Positions 7,189 to 15,692 of a DNA stretch of 64,000 bases are shown here, piece after piece (the first letter of the stretch is position 1; each line of letters opens with the position of its first letter). The position numbers were made by a program, and so were the translations under genes. The notes beneath the pieces were generated by a model. That model ran no database searches, had not been told where the DNA came from, and saw only the letters and a list, made by a program, of their open reading frames with translations. The DNA is taken from contig JBIKZA010000004.1 of NCBI GenBank assembly GCA_044354975.1, positions 1 to 64,000 of the forward strand, in the 5' to 3' direction. The DNA comes from CAIZGX01 sp044354975. GTDB lineage: Bacteria > Bacteroidota > Bacteroidia > Flavobacteriales_D > Sanyastnellaceae.

Positions 7189-7915
7189 GAATTTTTTTGT
7201 ATTTCAAGTGTGTGGCATACGCAGAAATGCGCGCCACAGTGAAGCCGGCCTTTCCGTCTAGAAATCCCAAACGGAAGAAATAGTCCACAACGAATTTCGC
7301 AATGGGACTGAAAGCGCGTTTATACCAAGGTGATTTTTTTCCATGTTGAAACAAATCCTCGGCTTGAATGGTGGTGAACTTTTCCGCTTGAGCGTAATGC
7401 TGTTCAACGGAGTAATAAGAGTAATGCAAACAATCTCCTTCCAACAAAAATGTATTCTCTTTCGATAATCCACGAAGCACTTCGTGAATGGTCCCTACCC
7501 ATTGTGTTTCTTCTTTATTGAAGAGACGAACTTTAACATCCGGATACCATCCACCATGCTTAATAAACGTTCCGCAGTAGTTGGTCAAGCGCTTGAAAGA
7601 AGCTGCTTGCGGATGATTCTTCCACTTCAGAATACTTTGAATGAGCGCTTCATTCAACACCTCATCAGCGTCTAAACTTAAAATCCAATCGAACGACGCT
7701 TGCTTATTTCCAAAGTTTTTTTGTATTGAATAGCCTGACCACGGATGGGTGATAACCTTGGCGCCATAAGCTTTACAGACCTCGACAGTGTCGTCTGTTG
7801 ATCCAGAATCAATCACTACAATTTCATCGGCCACAGACTGAGCGGCCTTCAAACATTTTGCAATGTGATGACCTTCGTTGAAAGCAATGAGCACAACAGA
7901 TAAGCCTTCAGTCAT
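7163..7915 (-). CDS. Glycosyltransferase family 2, WaaE/KdtX-like
   Basis: A GT-A fold transferase of 250 residues. Seen in the sequence: LSVVLIAFNEGHHIAKCL at the N-terminus, IDSGSTDDTVEVC for nucleotide binding, the DxD-type segment LSLDADEVL, and the C-terminal YFFRLGFLDGKAGFTVARIS typical of LPS core beta-glucosyltransferases of the WaaE group. It starts 3 nt after the TM2 gene's stop and overlaps the GT9 gene, so it sits in the middle of the rsmA-fbp-TM2-GT2-GT9 run. The donor sugar is not determined. Confidence 0.88.
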   Translation of the reverse strand: MTEGLSVVLIAFNEGHHIAKCLKAAQSVADEIVVIDSGSTDDTVEVCKAYGAKVITHPWSGYSIQKNFGNKQASFDWILSLDADEVLNEALIQSILKWKNHPQAASFKRLTNYCGTFIKHGGWYPDVKVRLFNKEETQWVGTIHEVLRGLSKENTFLLEGDCLHYSYYSVEQHYAQAEKFTTIQAEDLFQHGKKSPWYKRAFSPIAKFVVDYFFRLGFLDGKAGFTVARISAYATHLKYKKIHEHTRLSK

Positions 7916-7918
7916 GGT

Positions 7919-8287
7919 TTAGTGAGTTGTGTTCCACATAAAAACATTCGAATTATTCTTGAACGGCGTTAGGTCTTTCACTGCAATTAGCAATCCCAGA
8001 TCTACTAACCACAAAGCACCCCCTCCGCCAATAGTAACAGTATATATCACAGGGACTTTCAAATCGGTTCCCAAGTACATGCGATGAACGCCAAACAACC
8101 CCAAACTCACATCAAGGCCAATGGCCACAGCTCTTTGGTTATCGAACGTGCGAAGCTTTTGTATAATTTTTCTGTTATTGAATTTTTCCTGCGATGCTCC
8201 TTTCAAGGAAGAATTTCTTCCGAAAGATTCTTGTCCGAATGTTGATATTCCGAAGAACAAAAAGCAAAGCAAGAATACAGTGCGCAT
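7919..8287 (-). CDS. Small exported TM2-like membrane protein
   Basis: The 122-residue protein has a signal peptide (MRTVFLLCFLFFGISTFGQ) and one TM2-type unit: AIGLDVSLGLFGVHRMYLG followed by a second hydrophobic stretch, GGGGALWLVDLGLLIAVKD. TM2 proteins are small two-helix membrane proteins of unknown biochemical role. The first helix here is glycine-rich and less hydrophobic than usual. It is packed between fbp (1-nt gap) and the GT2 gene (3-nt gap), so it is cotranscribed with them. Confidence 0.75.
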   Translation of the reverse strand: MRTVFLLCFLFFGISTFGQESFGRNSSLKGASQEKFNNRKIIQKLRTFDNQRAVAIGLDVSLGLFGVHRMYLGTDLKVPVIYTVTIGGGGALWLVDLGLLIAVKDLTPFKNNSNVFMWNTTH

Positions 8288-8288
8288 C

Positions 8289-9296
8289 TTACGAGTGTTG
8301 TTTAATCAGGGCCTCCACTTTTTCAACCATGTTCTTTGACCCTATGAAAAGGGGAGAACGTTGGTGCAAATCGGTTGGAACAATTTCCATAATTCTTCGG
8401 TGTCCGTCAGTGGCCTTTCCACCTGCTTGCTCAACAATGAACGCAAGCGGATTGCATTCGTATTGCATGCGCAATTTTCCACTTTTGTTTTTCGTGGTGC
8501 TCGGATAAATGTAGATACCGCCTTTGATTAAGTTTCTGTGAAAGTCTGAAACAAGTGAACCAATGTAACGCGCAGAATACGGACGATTCGTTTTCTTTTC
8601 CTCTTCTTTGCACCAAGCAATATATTCTTGAACACCTTTTTCGCACGCGTTTAAATTCCCTTCGTTCATGCTATAGATAGCGCCATCTTCAGGAATTCTC
8701 ATGTTAGGATGTGAAAGGAAAAACTCACCAATACTGGGTTGAAGCGTGAAGCCGTTCACACCATGCCCCGTCGTATAAACTAACATGGTGCTACTTCCAT
8801 AAATAATATATCCGGCTGCAACTTGCTCATCGCCTTTTTGAAGAAAGTCGTTCACATTCGCAAGATCTCCAATGCTACTCTTTCTTCTGAAGATAGAAAA
8901 AATCGTTCCTATGCTCACGTTCACATCAATGTTCGAAGAGCCGTCTAACGGATCGAACAAAATCACATACTTCGCTTTCTTGCAACGCTCTAAATCGAAG
9001 GCGAAATACTTTTCATTCTCTTCACTTCCTGCTCCTGCCACTTGTCCGCCCCAACGCATCGCATTCAACAACGTTTCATCAGAGAACACGTCCAACTTCA
9101 TTTGCGTTTCGCCCTGAACATTAATGTTCGCGGCTGCACCCAAAATATCTTGAAGCCCCGCCTTATTCACCTTGTGGTTAATAATCTTTCCTGCAATTCC
9201 AATGTCGGAAAGAAGTCGCGTTAAATCGCCTGATGCATAAGGAAAGTCTGATTGACGATCCATTACGAATTCACTAAGGGTTACCAATGCTGCCAT
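8289..9296 (-). CDS. fbp: Fructose-1,6-bisphosphatase class I
   Basis: This enzyme hydrolyses fructose 1,6-bisphosphate to fructose 6-phosphate in gluconeogenesis. The 335-residue protein has the metal and substrate signature DPLDGSSNIDVNVSIGTIFSI, the upstream SEENEKYFAFD segment, YIGSLVSDFHRNLIKGGIYIYP and GKLRMQYECNPLAFIVEQAGG near the C-terminus, all in the class I order. Length is normal. It lies 23 nt downstream of rsmA and 1 nt upstream of the TM2 gene. Confidence 0.96.
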   Translation of the reverse strand: MAALVTLSEFVMDRQSDFPYASGDLTRLLSDIGIAGKIINHKVNKAGLQDILGAAANINVQGETQMKLDVFSDETLLNAMRWGGQVAGAGSEENEKYFAFDLERCKKAKYVILFDPLDGSSNIDVNVSIGTIFSIFRRKSSIGDLANVNDFLQKGDEQVAAGYIIYGSSTMLVYTTGHGVNGFTLQPSIGEFFLSHPNMRIPEDGAIYSMNEGNLNACEKGVQEYIAWCKEEEKKTNRPYSARYIGSLVSDFHRNLIKGGIYIYPSTTKNKSGKLRMQYECNPLAFIVEQAGGKATDGHRRIMEIVPTDLHQRSPLFIGSKNMVEKVEALIKQHS

Positions 9297-9319
9297 GATG
9301 CTAATTTAAGCTGAATGAG

Positions 9320-10093
9320 TTACTTGTTGGGAAATAGAATGCTTGTCAATTCAATAAATTGTTCCACAGATAATTGCTCAGGTCTCTTGTTGAACAAATC
9401 GTTCTCCGATGTTATTCCAGGTTGAAGCAGCGACTTCACTGAATTGCGAATGGTTTTTCTGCGCTGATTGAATGCTAACTTCACCACTTGTTTAAATTCC
9501 TTTTGTTGGGAAGTCACCAATGGCGCTGGTCTGCGCTGCATGCGCAACACACCGCTTTTTACTTTCGGCGGCGGATTGAAAACTTCTGGCTCTACCGTGA
9601 AGAGATATTTGATTTCATAATGCGCCTGAAGCAATACAGACAAGATGCCGTAGTCTCTGCTTCCTGGGCCCGAGGCGATGCGCTCGGCTACTTCCTTTTG
9701 AAACATGCCCACCACTTCTGGAACGCATTCCCATTCATCCAAAACTTTGAATAAAATTTGCGATGAGATGTTGTACGGAAAATTTCCAACCACACAAAAA
9801 TTATCGCCGAAGCTCTCTCTTAAATTCATGCGAAGAAAGTCTTCCTCGAAAATTCTACCGCGAAGTGCCGGGTAGTGAGCATTCAAATAAGCCACCGACT
9901 CGTTGTCTAATTCCACAACAGACGTCTCGTAAGGCATTTTCATTAAGAACTGAGTAAGGGCGCCAGTGCCAGGACCCACCTCAATAATTTTCTTCGTTTC
10001 GCCAACGCCAGTAATGGCTTCAGCAATTCTTTCGCAGATAGACAGGTCCAATAGGAAATGCTGACCCAGGTGTTTTTTCGGACGTACGTTCAC
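9320..10093 (-). CDS. rsmA: 16S rRNA dimethyladenosine transferase RsmA/KsgA
   Basis: It dimethylates two adjacent adenosines near the 3' end of 16S rRNA during late small-subunit assembly. Seen: PKKHLGQHFLLD at the N-terminus, the SAM-binding EVGPGTGALTQ and the catalytic NFPYNISSQILF. The frame is open to an ATG at 10144, but that adds a hydrophobic stretch foreign to the family. GTG 10093 gives MNVRPKKHLGQHFL and 257 residues, as expected. It is the first gene of a five-gene minus-strand run. Confidence 0.93.
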   Translation of the reverse strand: MNVRPKKHLGQHFLLDLSICERIAEAITGVGETKKIIEVGPGTGALTQFLMKMPYETSVVELDNESVAYLNAHYPALRGRIFEEDFLRMNLRESFGDNFCVVGNFPYNISSQILFKVLDEWECVPEVVGMFQKEVAERIASGPGSRDYGILSVLLQAHYEIKYLFTVEPEVFNPPPKVKSGVLRMQRRPAPLVTSQQKEFKQVVKLAFNQRRKTIRNSVKSLLQPGITSENDLFNKRPEQLSVEQFIELTSILFPNK

Positions 10094-10196
10094 ACTACAA
10101 AGCAAAGCGAAAAACACGATACTTGGGTTCCATTTGTTGAACATTGTAAAGTGAAAAAGTAGTGTATTGAAAAAGGGAACGTCCTGAAAATTGATT

Positions 10197-10205
10197 TAGA
10201 TTCGA
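10197..10205 (+). promoter_or_regulatory. -7 box 3 nt before a GTG start
   Basis: TAGATTCGA fits TAnnTTCG and ends 3 nt before the GTG at 10209 of the CvpA gene. Confidence 0.45.
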
Positions 10206-10208
10206 AAA

Positions 10209-10712
10209 GTGGTAAGCTATCTCGATATAATTCTAGTCCTCATCGTAGCATGGGCACTTTGGCGCGGTTGGATGAACGGCTTTGTTTCAGAGCTCTTTTC
10301 ATTCCTTGCTTTTTTCGTTGGAATATACGCAGCCGTGTATTTATCTGAATCGGGATCGAAGATGATCGGTGCAACAGACGGTTCCATGAGCACGCGTGTT
10401 GCAGTGTTTTTAGGAATTTTTCTTGTCGTGGTTATTGGAATGTATTTCTTAGGAAAGCTCATTTCGAAAAACATAAAAGGAAGCGGAGAAAAATGGAACA
10501 AAGCTTTAGGTGCTACATTTTCACTGGCGAAATATTTATTGGGAACAAGTTCGCTCTTCGTGATGCTGCATGCACTTGACGATAAGTTTCACATGATACC
10601 GCAATCGCAAAAAGACGCTTCAATCGTGTACGAACCGGTCAACGATTTTTCCAAGACTGTCATTCCTGCCATCGAAGATTTCGACAAGCATCTTCCAGAA
10701 AAAGAAGCTTAA
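10209..10712 (+). CDS. CvpA family membrane protein
   Basis: A 167-residue inner-membrane protein with four hydrophobic segments, beginning with the family-typical YLDIILVLIVAWALWRGWMNGFVSE... pattern of CvpA (colicin V production protein). CvpA homologues are widespread, and their role is linked to envelope homeostasis rather than colicin production in most bacteria. The start is GTG, placed 3 nt after a -7 box. It converges with the RNA methyltransferase gene and overlaps its end by 4 nt. Confidence 0.88.
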   Translation: MVSYLDIILVLIVAWALWRGWMNGFVSELFSFLAFFVGIYAAVYLSESGSKMIGATDGSMSTRVAVFLGIFLVVVIGMYFLGKLISKNIKGSGEKWNKALGATFSLAKYLLGTSSLFVMLHALDDKFHMIPQSQKDASIVYEPVNDFSKTVIPAIEDFDKHLPEKEA

Positions 10713-12043
10713 GAGCGAATGCGCCACTCGTTCGGATAGTTATTGTTCAAGCGGGTTCCAACCACTTTTCCCCATCCAATGTTTTGTTGTTCGAAGGTTA
10801 TAACAACGAAGCCCGCGTCGGACTCCACCTGAATCACTTCTTTCTTCAAATAACGAATCACATCGTCGTACGAAAGCTCTAATTTTCTAACGTCATTACA
10901 CTCAATGCCCGTGTTGGCAATGCCTTGACCGGGAATGAATTTGTCTTTCATGAATTCACCCACAAGCGTTCCTGCGTTTGCATTCGGGAGTATGGCGCGC
11001 CAAATTTCTTTGAATGTATGTTGAAGGGTATCGAGGAAAACCAATCCCTTTTCGTTTTTAACGAGCGCAACATCTTCGCGAATAAACGCATTCACGGTGC
11101 TGCGTTCTTTCGCGGTAAGTGGGACAATTTTCGAATTCGGTTTGAAACGAATTCTCTCCGTGTGTCCTTCTGGTTTTCTCAAGAGGGTGCAAAAGAATCC
11201 TTCCCCCGGTGTGTTGTGTGGAAGCATTCTGTATCCTTCACCAGACGAACCTTTCACAACATCAACGTTCCACTCTTTCTTCATTTCAACGGGAATATTT
11301 TCGAGTTGAAATTCTTCGGCTAAGTAAGAAATGATTTCTTCATTTTCTTCTGGAGCGAAGGTGCAAGTGGAATACAATAAGTATCCGCCCGGTTTTAAAA
11401 GTCGAACAGCTTCTTCTAGAATCTCATGCTGACGCACCGCGCAGGTGTGAGCGAAAGATTCTTTCCATTCACCACGATAGTCAACTTGCTTGCGAAAGAG
11501 TCCTTCTCCGCTGCACGGCGCATCTACAGCAACCACATCGAAGCAATGGGTGAATGGAATTTTATTCGGATACATTCCCAATGTGAAGACATTCGGAATG
11601 CCCCATTTGTCAAGGTTTTCACGAAGAATACTCAATCGCTGAGGTATCACTTCATTTGCAACCAACACACCGTTTTCGCCGAGTAGGGTGGAGTAAATTA
11701 AACTCTTTCCTCCAGGGGCTGCGCAGAGATCGAGCACGGCAGGATTTTCAATTTCTTGAATGGCCTGCTCAAATAAATGTCCAATGAGCATTGAATTCGC
11801 TTCTTGCGAATAATACGCTCCTGCATGATAGTGCGGATCAAAAGTAAATTTCGGACGTTCCTTCAACAACATCCCCAACGAATTCCATGGCACTGCTTCT
11901 CCAACGATGGACGTGTGTTTAAACTTCTTCGGATGCATTAAGACAGAGGTCTGAATCTCCCTGTCGTAGGCGGGAATCATGAGTTCCCACTGCTCAGGGA
12001 ATTGTGTTTTTAAGCGATTGACAAAGGCCTCAGGTAAGTTCAT
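10709..12043 (-). CDS. RNA cytosine-C5 methyltransferase, NOL1/NOP2/Sun family (RsmF-like)
   Basis: A SAM-dependent m5C methyltransferase of rRNA or tRNA, about 444 residues. The SAM site is LDLCAAPGGKSLIYSTLLG, and the two cysteines of the mechanism are in VDAPCSGEGLF and YSTCTFAPEENE. A C-terminal extension follows, as in RsmF/YebU. The frame is open 12 codons further upstream with a basic tail, but the ATG at 12043 gives MNLPEAFVNRLKTQFP, the normal beginning. Its start overlaps the stop of the AsmA-like gene (ATGA-type overlap). Confidence 0.9.
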   Translation of the reverse strand: MNLPEAFVNRLKTQFPEQWELMIPAYDREIQTSVLMHPKKFKHTSIVGEAVPWNSLGMLLKERPKFTFDPHYHAGAYYSQEANSMLIGHLFEQAIQEIENPAVLDLCAAPGGKSLIYSTLLGENGVLVANEVIPQRLSILRENLDKWGIPNVFTLGMYPNKIPFTHCFDVVAVDAPCSGEGLFRKQVDYRGEWKESFAHTCAVRQHEILEEAVRLLKPGGYLLYSTCTFAPEENEEIISYLAEEFQLENIPVEMKKEWNVDVVKGSSGEGYRMLPHNTPGEGFFCTLLRKPEGHTERIRFKPNSKIVPLTAKERSTVNAFIREDVALVKNEKGLVFLDTLQHTFKEIWRAILPNANAGTLVGEFMKDKFIPGQGIANTGIECNDVRKLELSYDDVIRYLKKEVIQVESDAGFVVITFEQQNIGWGKVVGTRLNNNYPNEWRIRS

Positions 12044-14742
12044 TCTTCTTCCTCGTATTCTTGTTTTTCTTGAAGCCACTTCGGCGTCTTCTTCTCTTTT
12101 TCAGCTTTCGCTTCCGGAGAAACATTGTCTTTTATATAGGGCGCAATGCGCTCTTGAATGGGTGGTTTGTCATTCACTCTTTCTCTTACTATTCCTCTTT
12201 CCCCCACTCTTTCTCTTTCTCCTACTGTTTCTCCTACTCGTTCCTTCCGCCACGCAAATGCGTTAGAAAATACACGATTTAATTTTTCTTTTTCAATCAG
12301 CTTCGCTGAAACGCGATCGCTGCGCAGCGCGTCTTTGTCCAATCCAAATTCCAGATTGTCCATGGGCCCGCGCATATACAAATAAATTTGTCTACCACTC
12401 TTGTCTCCCGCTGTACTCGATGCATTCAGCAACATTTCCTTCAAATCGAAACCTATTCGATAATCCAGCGCATTGTCGAAGCTGTGTGTACCTTCCATGG
12501 TAATCGACATCGCGCTGGATTCAATGTCCATGAGCGGAAACGTGATGATTGAATTTTCAATGTGAATGGAATTTTGAAGCGTAGAGAACTTAATGTGTCG
12601 AAGTTTTTCCGCAAAGTCATCTTCCTTCACAAACGGCGCTATCCACTTGTTTCCCTTGATGTATGTAATCATGTATTGAAACGAAGACACATCGTTCAGC
12701 TCTCCGTTTTCAATGTTGACTTGCAAATCAGATTTTATGGTGTTCGGAAGAACTGATAAATCTGCGCCGAGTGTCGTTTGAAAATCAACAAGCACCGTAG
12801 CGTTTCCTTTGATGTTGTTTCCAGTGAGATACGTCTGCCCAAAGTTGTCGAACAGTCCGAACACTTGCTGAATGTCAATATTACTCAACGCCCCGTCGCA
12901 CGTTACACTGAACTGCCCATTGCTCGTAGGAAACAGACTGAAATCAGCGGCAACATTTCCTCCCGCTAAATTCAATTGGAGCGGAGAAATCTGCAGTTTT
13001 CCATTGGCGTAGTCTATTGTCCCTTTAATGTTCGAAGCGTTGAACGATTTGAACAAGAACTGATCAATTTGCGCCGTTAAATGCAGTTGAATCGATGATG
13101 GAAGGGCAAGCTGTAACTCGCTGTCATCGCTACCTGCAGCGGTCAGCAGTTTTTCAAGATCAAGTCTATTTGAATACAAATTCGCGTTAATGGTGAGGGC
13201 CGAATTGTCTGTGGTGAAGTAAGGAATCACCGAATAAAAGTCCCCTGAAAAACTACAGTTGTTTTCGTTTATGTTGAAGTTCAATTGCTCCACACGCGCG
13301 TCAGATCCGTTCAAGACGAAGACGCCATTGATATTCTTAAACAAGCCGTTGGAAGTGGCCCATTGAAAGCTTCCGTCTGTTACTTGCGCTCTGCCAGTCA
13401 AATGCAATTGCGACCAATCGAAGGAGCTGTCTGCTTCTTGAAAGGCAATCTTTCCGCGGATGAGCGTTTGTGCAGAGATTTGCCCGTCGCACACGGCAAG
13501 CGAGTCCCAACCGAAAAATCCTTTCACATCCTTCAAATTCGTTTCTGCATTCACCGACAAATTCAACACAGGATCATTCAAATTGCGAACGCTTCCGTTG
13601 CAGCTCAGAGAGCCGGTTCCCAATACCGATTGAAAGTTCGAAATCGTCACACTATCCGTTCCTTCCTTCAACATATAATTTGCTTTGAGTTGAATGGAAT
13701 GCAGCTCAACGCCGGAATTAATCTCCACCAATTCGCCGTCTTTCACCGAAAAGTTTGAAGCAATGTTTAAGTTATCAAACGGTCCCGTCATGTCGAAATC
13801 GAAATGCACATCACCAGAAGGAGCATAAGGTTGAAGCTGCACTTGCATCGATTTAGGCAACAATTGAATCCCTTCTTTCAGATCCAAATCGGTTTCTGCA
13901 ATGTGTAAGTCAATTCTTGGATGATCTCCGTAATCCAAGCTACCCGTGACATTCAGAGGCACCTCTTCCAACAACAGTTCACCAGTCTGAATCACAAACG
14001 TGTTGTTGTCGAGGTTCACTTGCATCTTCGAGTCGAGTCCAATGTTTCGCTTACGAAGCATTTCAGTTTCGCCGGCGTAAAGCACATTCATGTGTGCCGA
14101 CGTTTCAATGTCCAACAAGAATTGCTTTTCCGTGAACTTCCCAGAGGCATTTAATTCTTTCAACATCACATCGACAAATGTTTTTTCCTGCTCGTCTTCA
14201 TAGAGGTAAGAAATGTTCTCTCCAACAATATCTTCGAGATTTATTTTGAATTTTTCATTTGAGGTGGAAGAAGTATCGGCCTTCCACACGTCCCAATTCA
14301 TCTGTCCTTTCCGATCAACGCGCATGTTGAACGAACCGTCTTTCGCTTCAATTTCATGAATGTTATACTTCCCGCTGAAGAGATCAAGAATGTCGAAAGA
14401 CAAGTACAATTCTTTCGCGAACAGAAGCGTGTCGTGAGCCTTCGAATCTTCTTCCACATAAATGTCTTTGAAACGAATGGATACAGATGGAAAATTATTC
14501 CAAAGTGTTAAGTCGGCTTCGCGAATACTCGACTTCGTTTTTAAATTTTCTTGAACAGATTTAAGGGCAAACTTTACAATCTCATCTTCGTACACAGTAA
14601 CCGCTATCACCAACCCGGAAAAGAGCAGCGCCACAAGCGAGAATAGGCCAATCAGAATGCGTTTCAGCCACTTTCGTCGCACTGAAATTGGTTTCTTTTC
14701 CTGAAGAACCGGTTCTCCTTCTAATTCTTTTACTTCTTCCAT
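12040..14742 (-). CDS. AsmA-like outer-membrane biogenesis protein
   Basis: A 900-residue protein with a short cytoplasmic N-terminus, one membrane helix at about 28-50 (LKRILIGLFSLVALLFSGLV) and a long periplasmic beta-rich part. Several LNLSVNAETNLKDV-type strands and the C-terminal block IDIQQVFGLFDNFGQTYLTG / GELNDVSS are typical of AsmA/TamB-like proteins that bridge the envelope and are linked to phospholipid transport. Near the C-terminus (about residues 833-857) lies a low-complexity run of GERERVGE-type repeats. It is encoded by the pyrimidine-rich hexamer family also found between genes near 58-59 kb, so it looks like an in-frame repeat insertion or expansion. Confidence 0.85.
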   Translation of the reverse strand: MEEVKELEGEPVLQEKKPISVRRKWLKRILIGLFSLVALLFSGLVIAVTVYEDEIVKFALKSVQENLKTKSSIREADLTLWNNFPSVSIRFKDIYVEEDSKAHDTLLFAKELYLSFDILDLFSGKYNIHEIEAKDGSFNMRVDRKGQMNWDVWKADTSSTSNEKFKINLEDIVGENISYLYEDEQEKTFVDVMLKELNASGKFTEKQFLLDIETSAHMNVLYAGETEMLRKRNIGLDSKMQVNLDNNTFVIQTGELLLEEVPLNVTGSLDYGDHPRIDLHIAETDLDLKEGIQLLPKSMQVQLQPYAPSGDVHFDFDMTGPFDNLNIASNFSVKDGELVEINSGVELHSIQLKANYMLKEGTDSVTISNFQSVLGTGSLSCNGSVRNLNDPVLNLSVNAETNLKDVKGFFGWDSLAVCDGQISAQTLIRGKIAFQEADSSFDWSQLHLTGRAQVTDGSFQWATSNGLFKNINGVFVLNGSDARVEQLNFNINENNCSFSGDFYSVIPYFTTDNSALTINANLYSNRLDLEKLLTAAGSDDSELQLALPSSIQLHLTAQIDQFLFKSFNASNIKGTIDYANGKLQISPLQLNLAGGNVAADFSLFPTSNGQFSVTCDGALSNIDIQQVFGLFDNFGQTYLTGNNIKGNATVLVDFQTTLGADLSVLPNTIKSDLQVNIENGELNDVSSFQYMITYIKGNKWIAPFVKEDDFAEKLRHIKFSTLQNSIHIENSIITFPLMDIESSAMSITMEGTHSFDNALDYRIGFDLKEMLLNASSTAGDKSGRQIYLYMRGPMDNLEFGLDKDALRSDRVSAKLIEKEKLNRVFSNAFAWRKERVGETVGERERVGERGIVRERVNDKPPIQERIAPYIKDNVSPEAKAEKEKKTPKWLQEKQEYEEEE
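12172..12246. repeat. Pyrimidine-rich hexamer tract inside the AsmA-like gene
   Basis: On the plus strand this tract is built of 6-nt words such as CTTTCT, CTTACT, CCTACT and GTTTCT. CTCCTACTGTTTCTC also occurs in the intergenic elements at 59.4 kb and, in reverse, at 58.3 and 58.85 kb. The 6-nt period keeps the frame, giving Glu/Arg/Val/Gly-rich repeats. Confidence 0.75.
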
Positions 14743-14838
14743 TCTTAGTTTAAAAGTACGCGGTGTATGAACTACTTTTGGAGTGGAGTTGTCAAGTAAC
14801 TCACAACGGTTTGTTCGAACGATTTAATAACGCTGACT

Positions 14839-15513
14839 ATGAAAAATTTGTTGCTTGCGGGTGTATTTCTTTTCGCTGGAGTTTCCGTGTTTGCACAGGA
14901 ATGGACAGTCCCTGAATTGCCATACGCCTATGAGGCCTTGGAACCTGCTATTGATGCCGAGACCATGCACATTCATCACGACAAGCATCACTTGGCGTAT
15001 GTAACAAATTTGAATGCGGCCATGAAAGTGGAAGCGAATCAGAAATATGCGAAGCTGAACATTGAGCAATTGTGCGCGGCTATTGATCCGAAAGACATGG
15101 CAGTTCGCAACAACGGCGGCGGACATTTCAACCACAGTTTTTTCTGGAATTGTCTTGCAGCTCCAAGCACAGCCGGTGAGCCAAGCAAGGAATTGGCAGC
15201 AGCCATTCAACGCGATTTAGGGGGTATGGACAACCTTAAAAAACTCATGACCGACGAAGGCAAAGCACGCTTCGGCAGCGGATGGGTGTGGTTGTGCAAA
15301 GACGCAAAAGGCCGCCTTTTCGTCACCTCAACTTCGAATCAAGACAACCCATTAATGTCTAGAGTAGTTGAAAAATCAGGTATACCAATCTTCGGCATAG
15401 ACGTTTGGGAGCATGCGTATTACTTGAAATATCAGAACAAACGCGCCGACTATTTAGCGGCTATTTTCACTGTGGTGAATTGGAATTTTGTGAGTGAGCG
15501 TTACGCTAATTAA
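14839..15513 (+). CDS. Exported Fe/Mn superoxide dismutase
   Basis: It converts superoxide to hydrogen peroxide and oxygen. The 224-residue protein carries all four metal ligands: His in HIHHDKHHLAYV, His in GGGHFNHSFFW, and Asp and His in DVWEHAYYLKYQNKR. A Sec signal peptide (MKNLLLAGVFLFAGVSVFAQ) precedes the enzyme, so this form should act in the periplasm or outside the cell, unlike the usual cytosolic SodB. Metal choice (Fe, Mn or cambialistic) cannot be read with confidence. Its stop codon overlaps the left arm of the repeat element that follows. Confidence 0.93.
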   Translation: MKNLLLAGVFLFAGVSVFAQEWTVPELPYAYEALEPAIDAETMHIHHDKHHLAYVTNLNAAMKVEANQKYAKLNIEQLCAAIDPKDMAVRNNGGGHFNHSFFWNCLAAPSTAGEPSKELAAAIQRDLGGMDNLKKLMTDEGKARFGSGWVWLCKDAKGRLFVTSTSNQDNPLMSRVVEKSGIPIFGIDVWEHAYYLKYQNKRADYLAAIFTVVNWNFVSERYAN

Positions 15514-15666
15514 GATTAGTTTCAAGATGCCTGAGGCAAGATTCTGTCGAAAGATGTTTCACAAGAAGCCTTTGGCTAGCAGACAAAACTTGCGAAGCAT
15601 CTTTCGTTAGAATCTTACGAAGTATCTTACAAAGTATCTTGCCTCAGGCATCTTGAAACTAATCTT
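15512..15666. repeat. Minihairpin array bounded by a 31-bp perfect inverted repeat (AGA/TCT dialect)
   Basis: Positions 15512-15542 are the exact reverse complement of 15636-15666. Between them lie hairpin units such as TGTTTCACA, AGCCTTTGGCT, TGCGAAGCA, TACGAAGTA and TACAAAGTA. They are separated by AGA in the left half and TCT in the right half, so polarity flips near 15585-15600. The arms themselves contain a unit (TGCCTGAGGCA and its complement). The whole element is 155 nt, overlaps the dismutase stop codon and ends 26 nt before the next ATG. No target-site duplication is obvious. Confidence 0.9.
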
Positions 15667-15680
15667 TCATCAGAATCAAG

Positions 15681-15689
15681 TACTTTTGA
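15681..15689 (+). promoter_or_regulatory. -7 box 3 nt before the start codon
   Basis: TACTTTTGA fits the TAnnTTTG class and ends 3 nt before the ATG at 15693. It begins 15 nt after the inverted-repeat element. Confidence 0.5.
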
Positions 15690-15692
15690 ACC

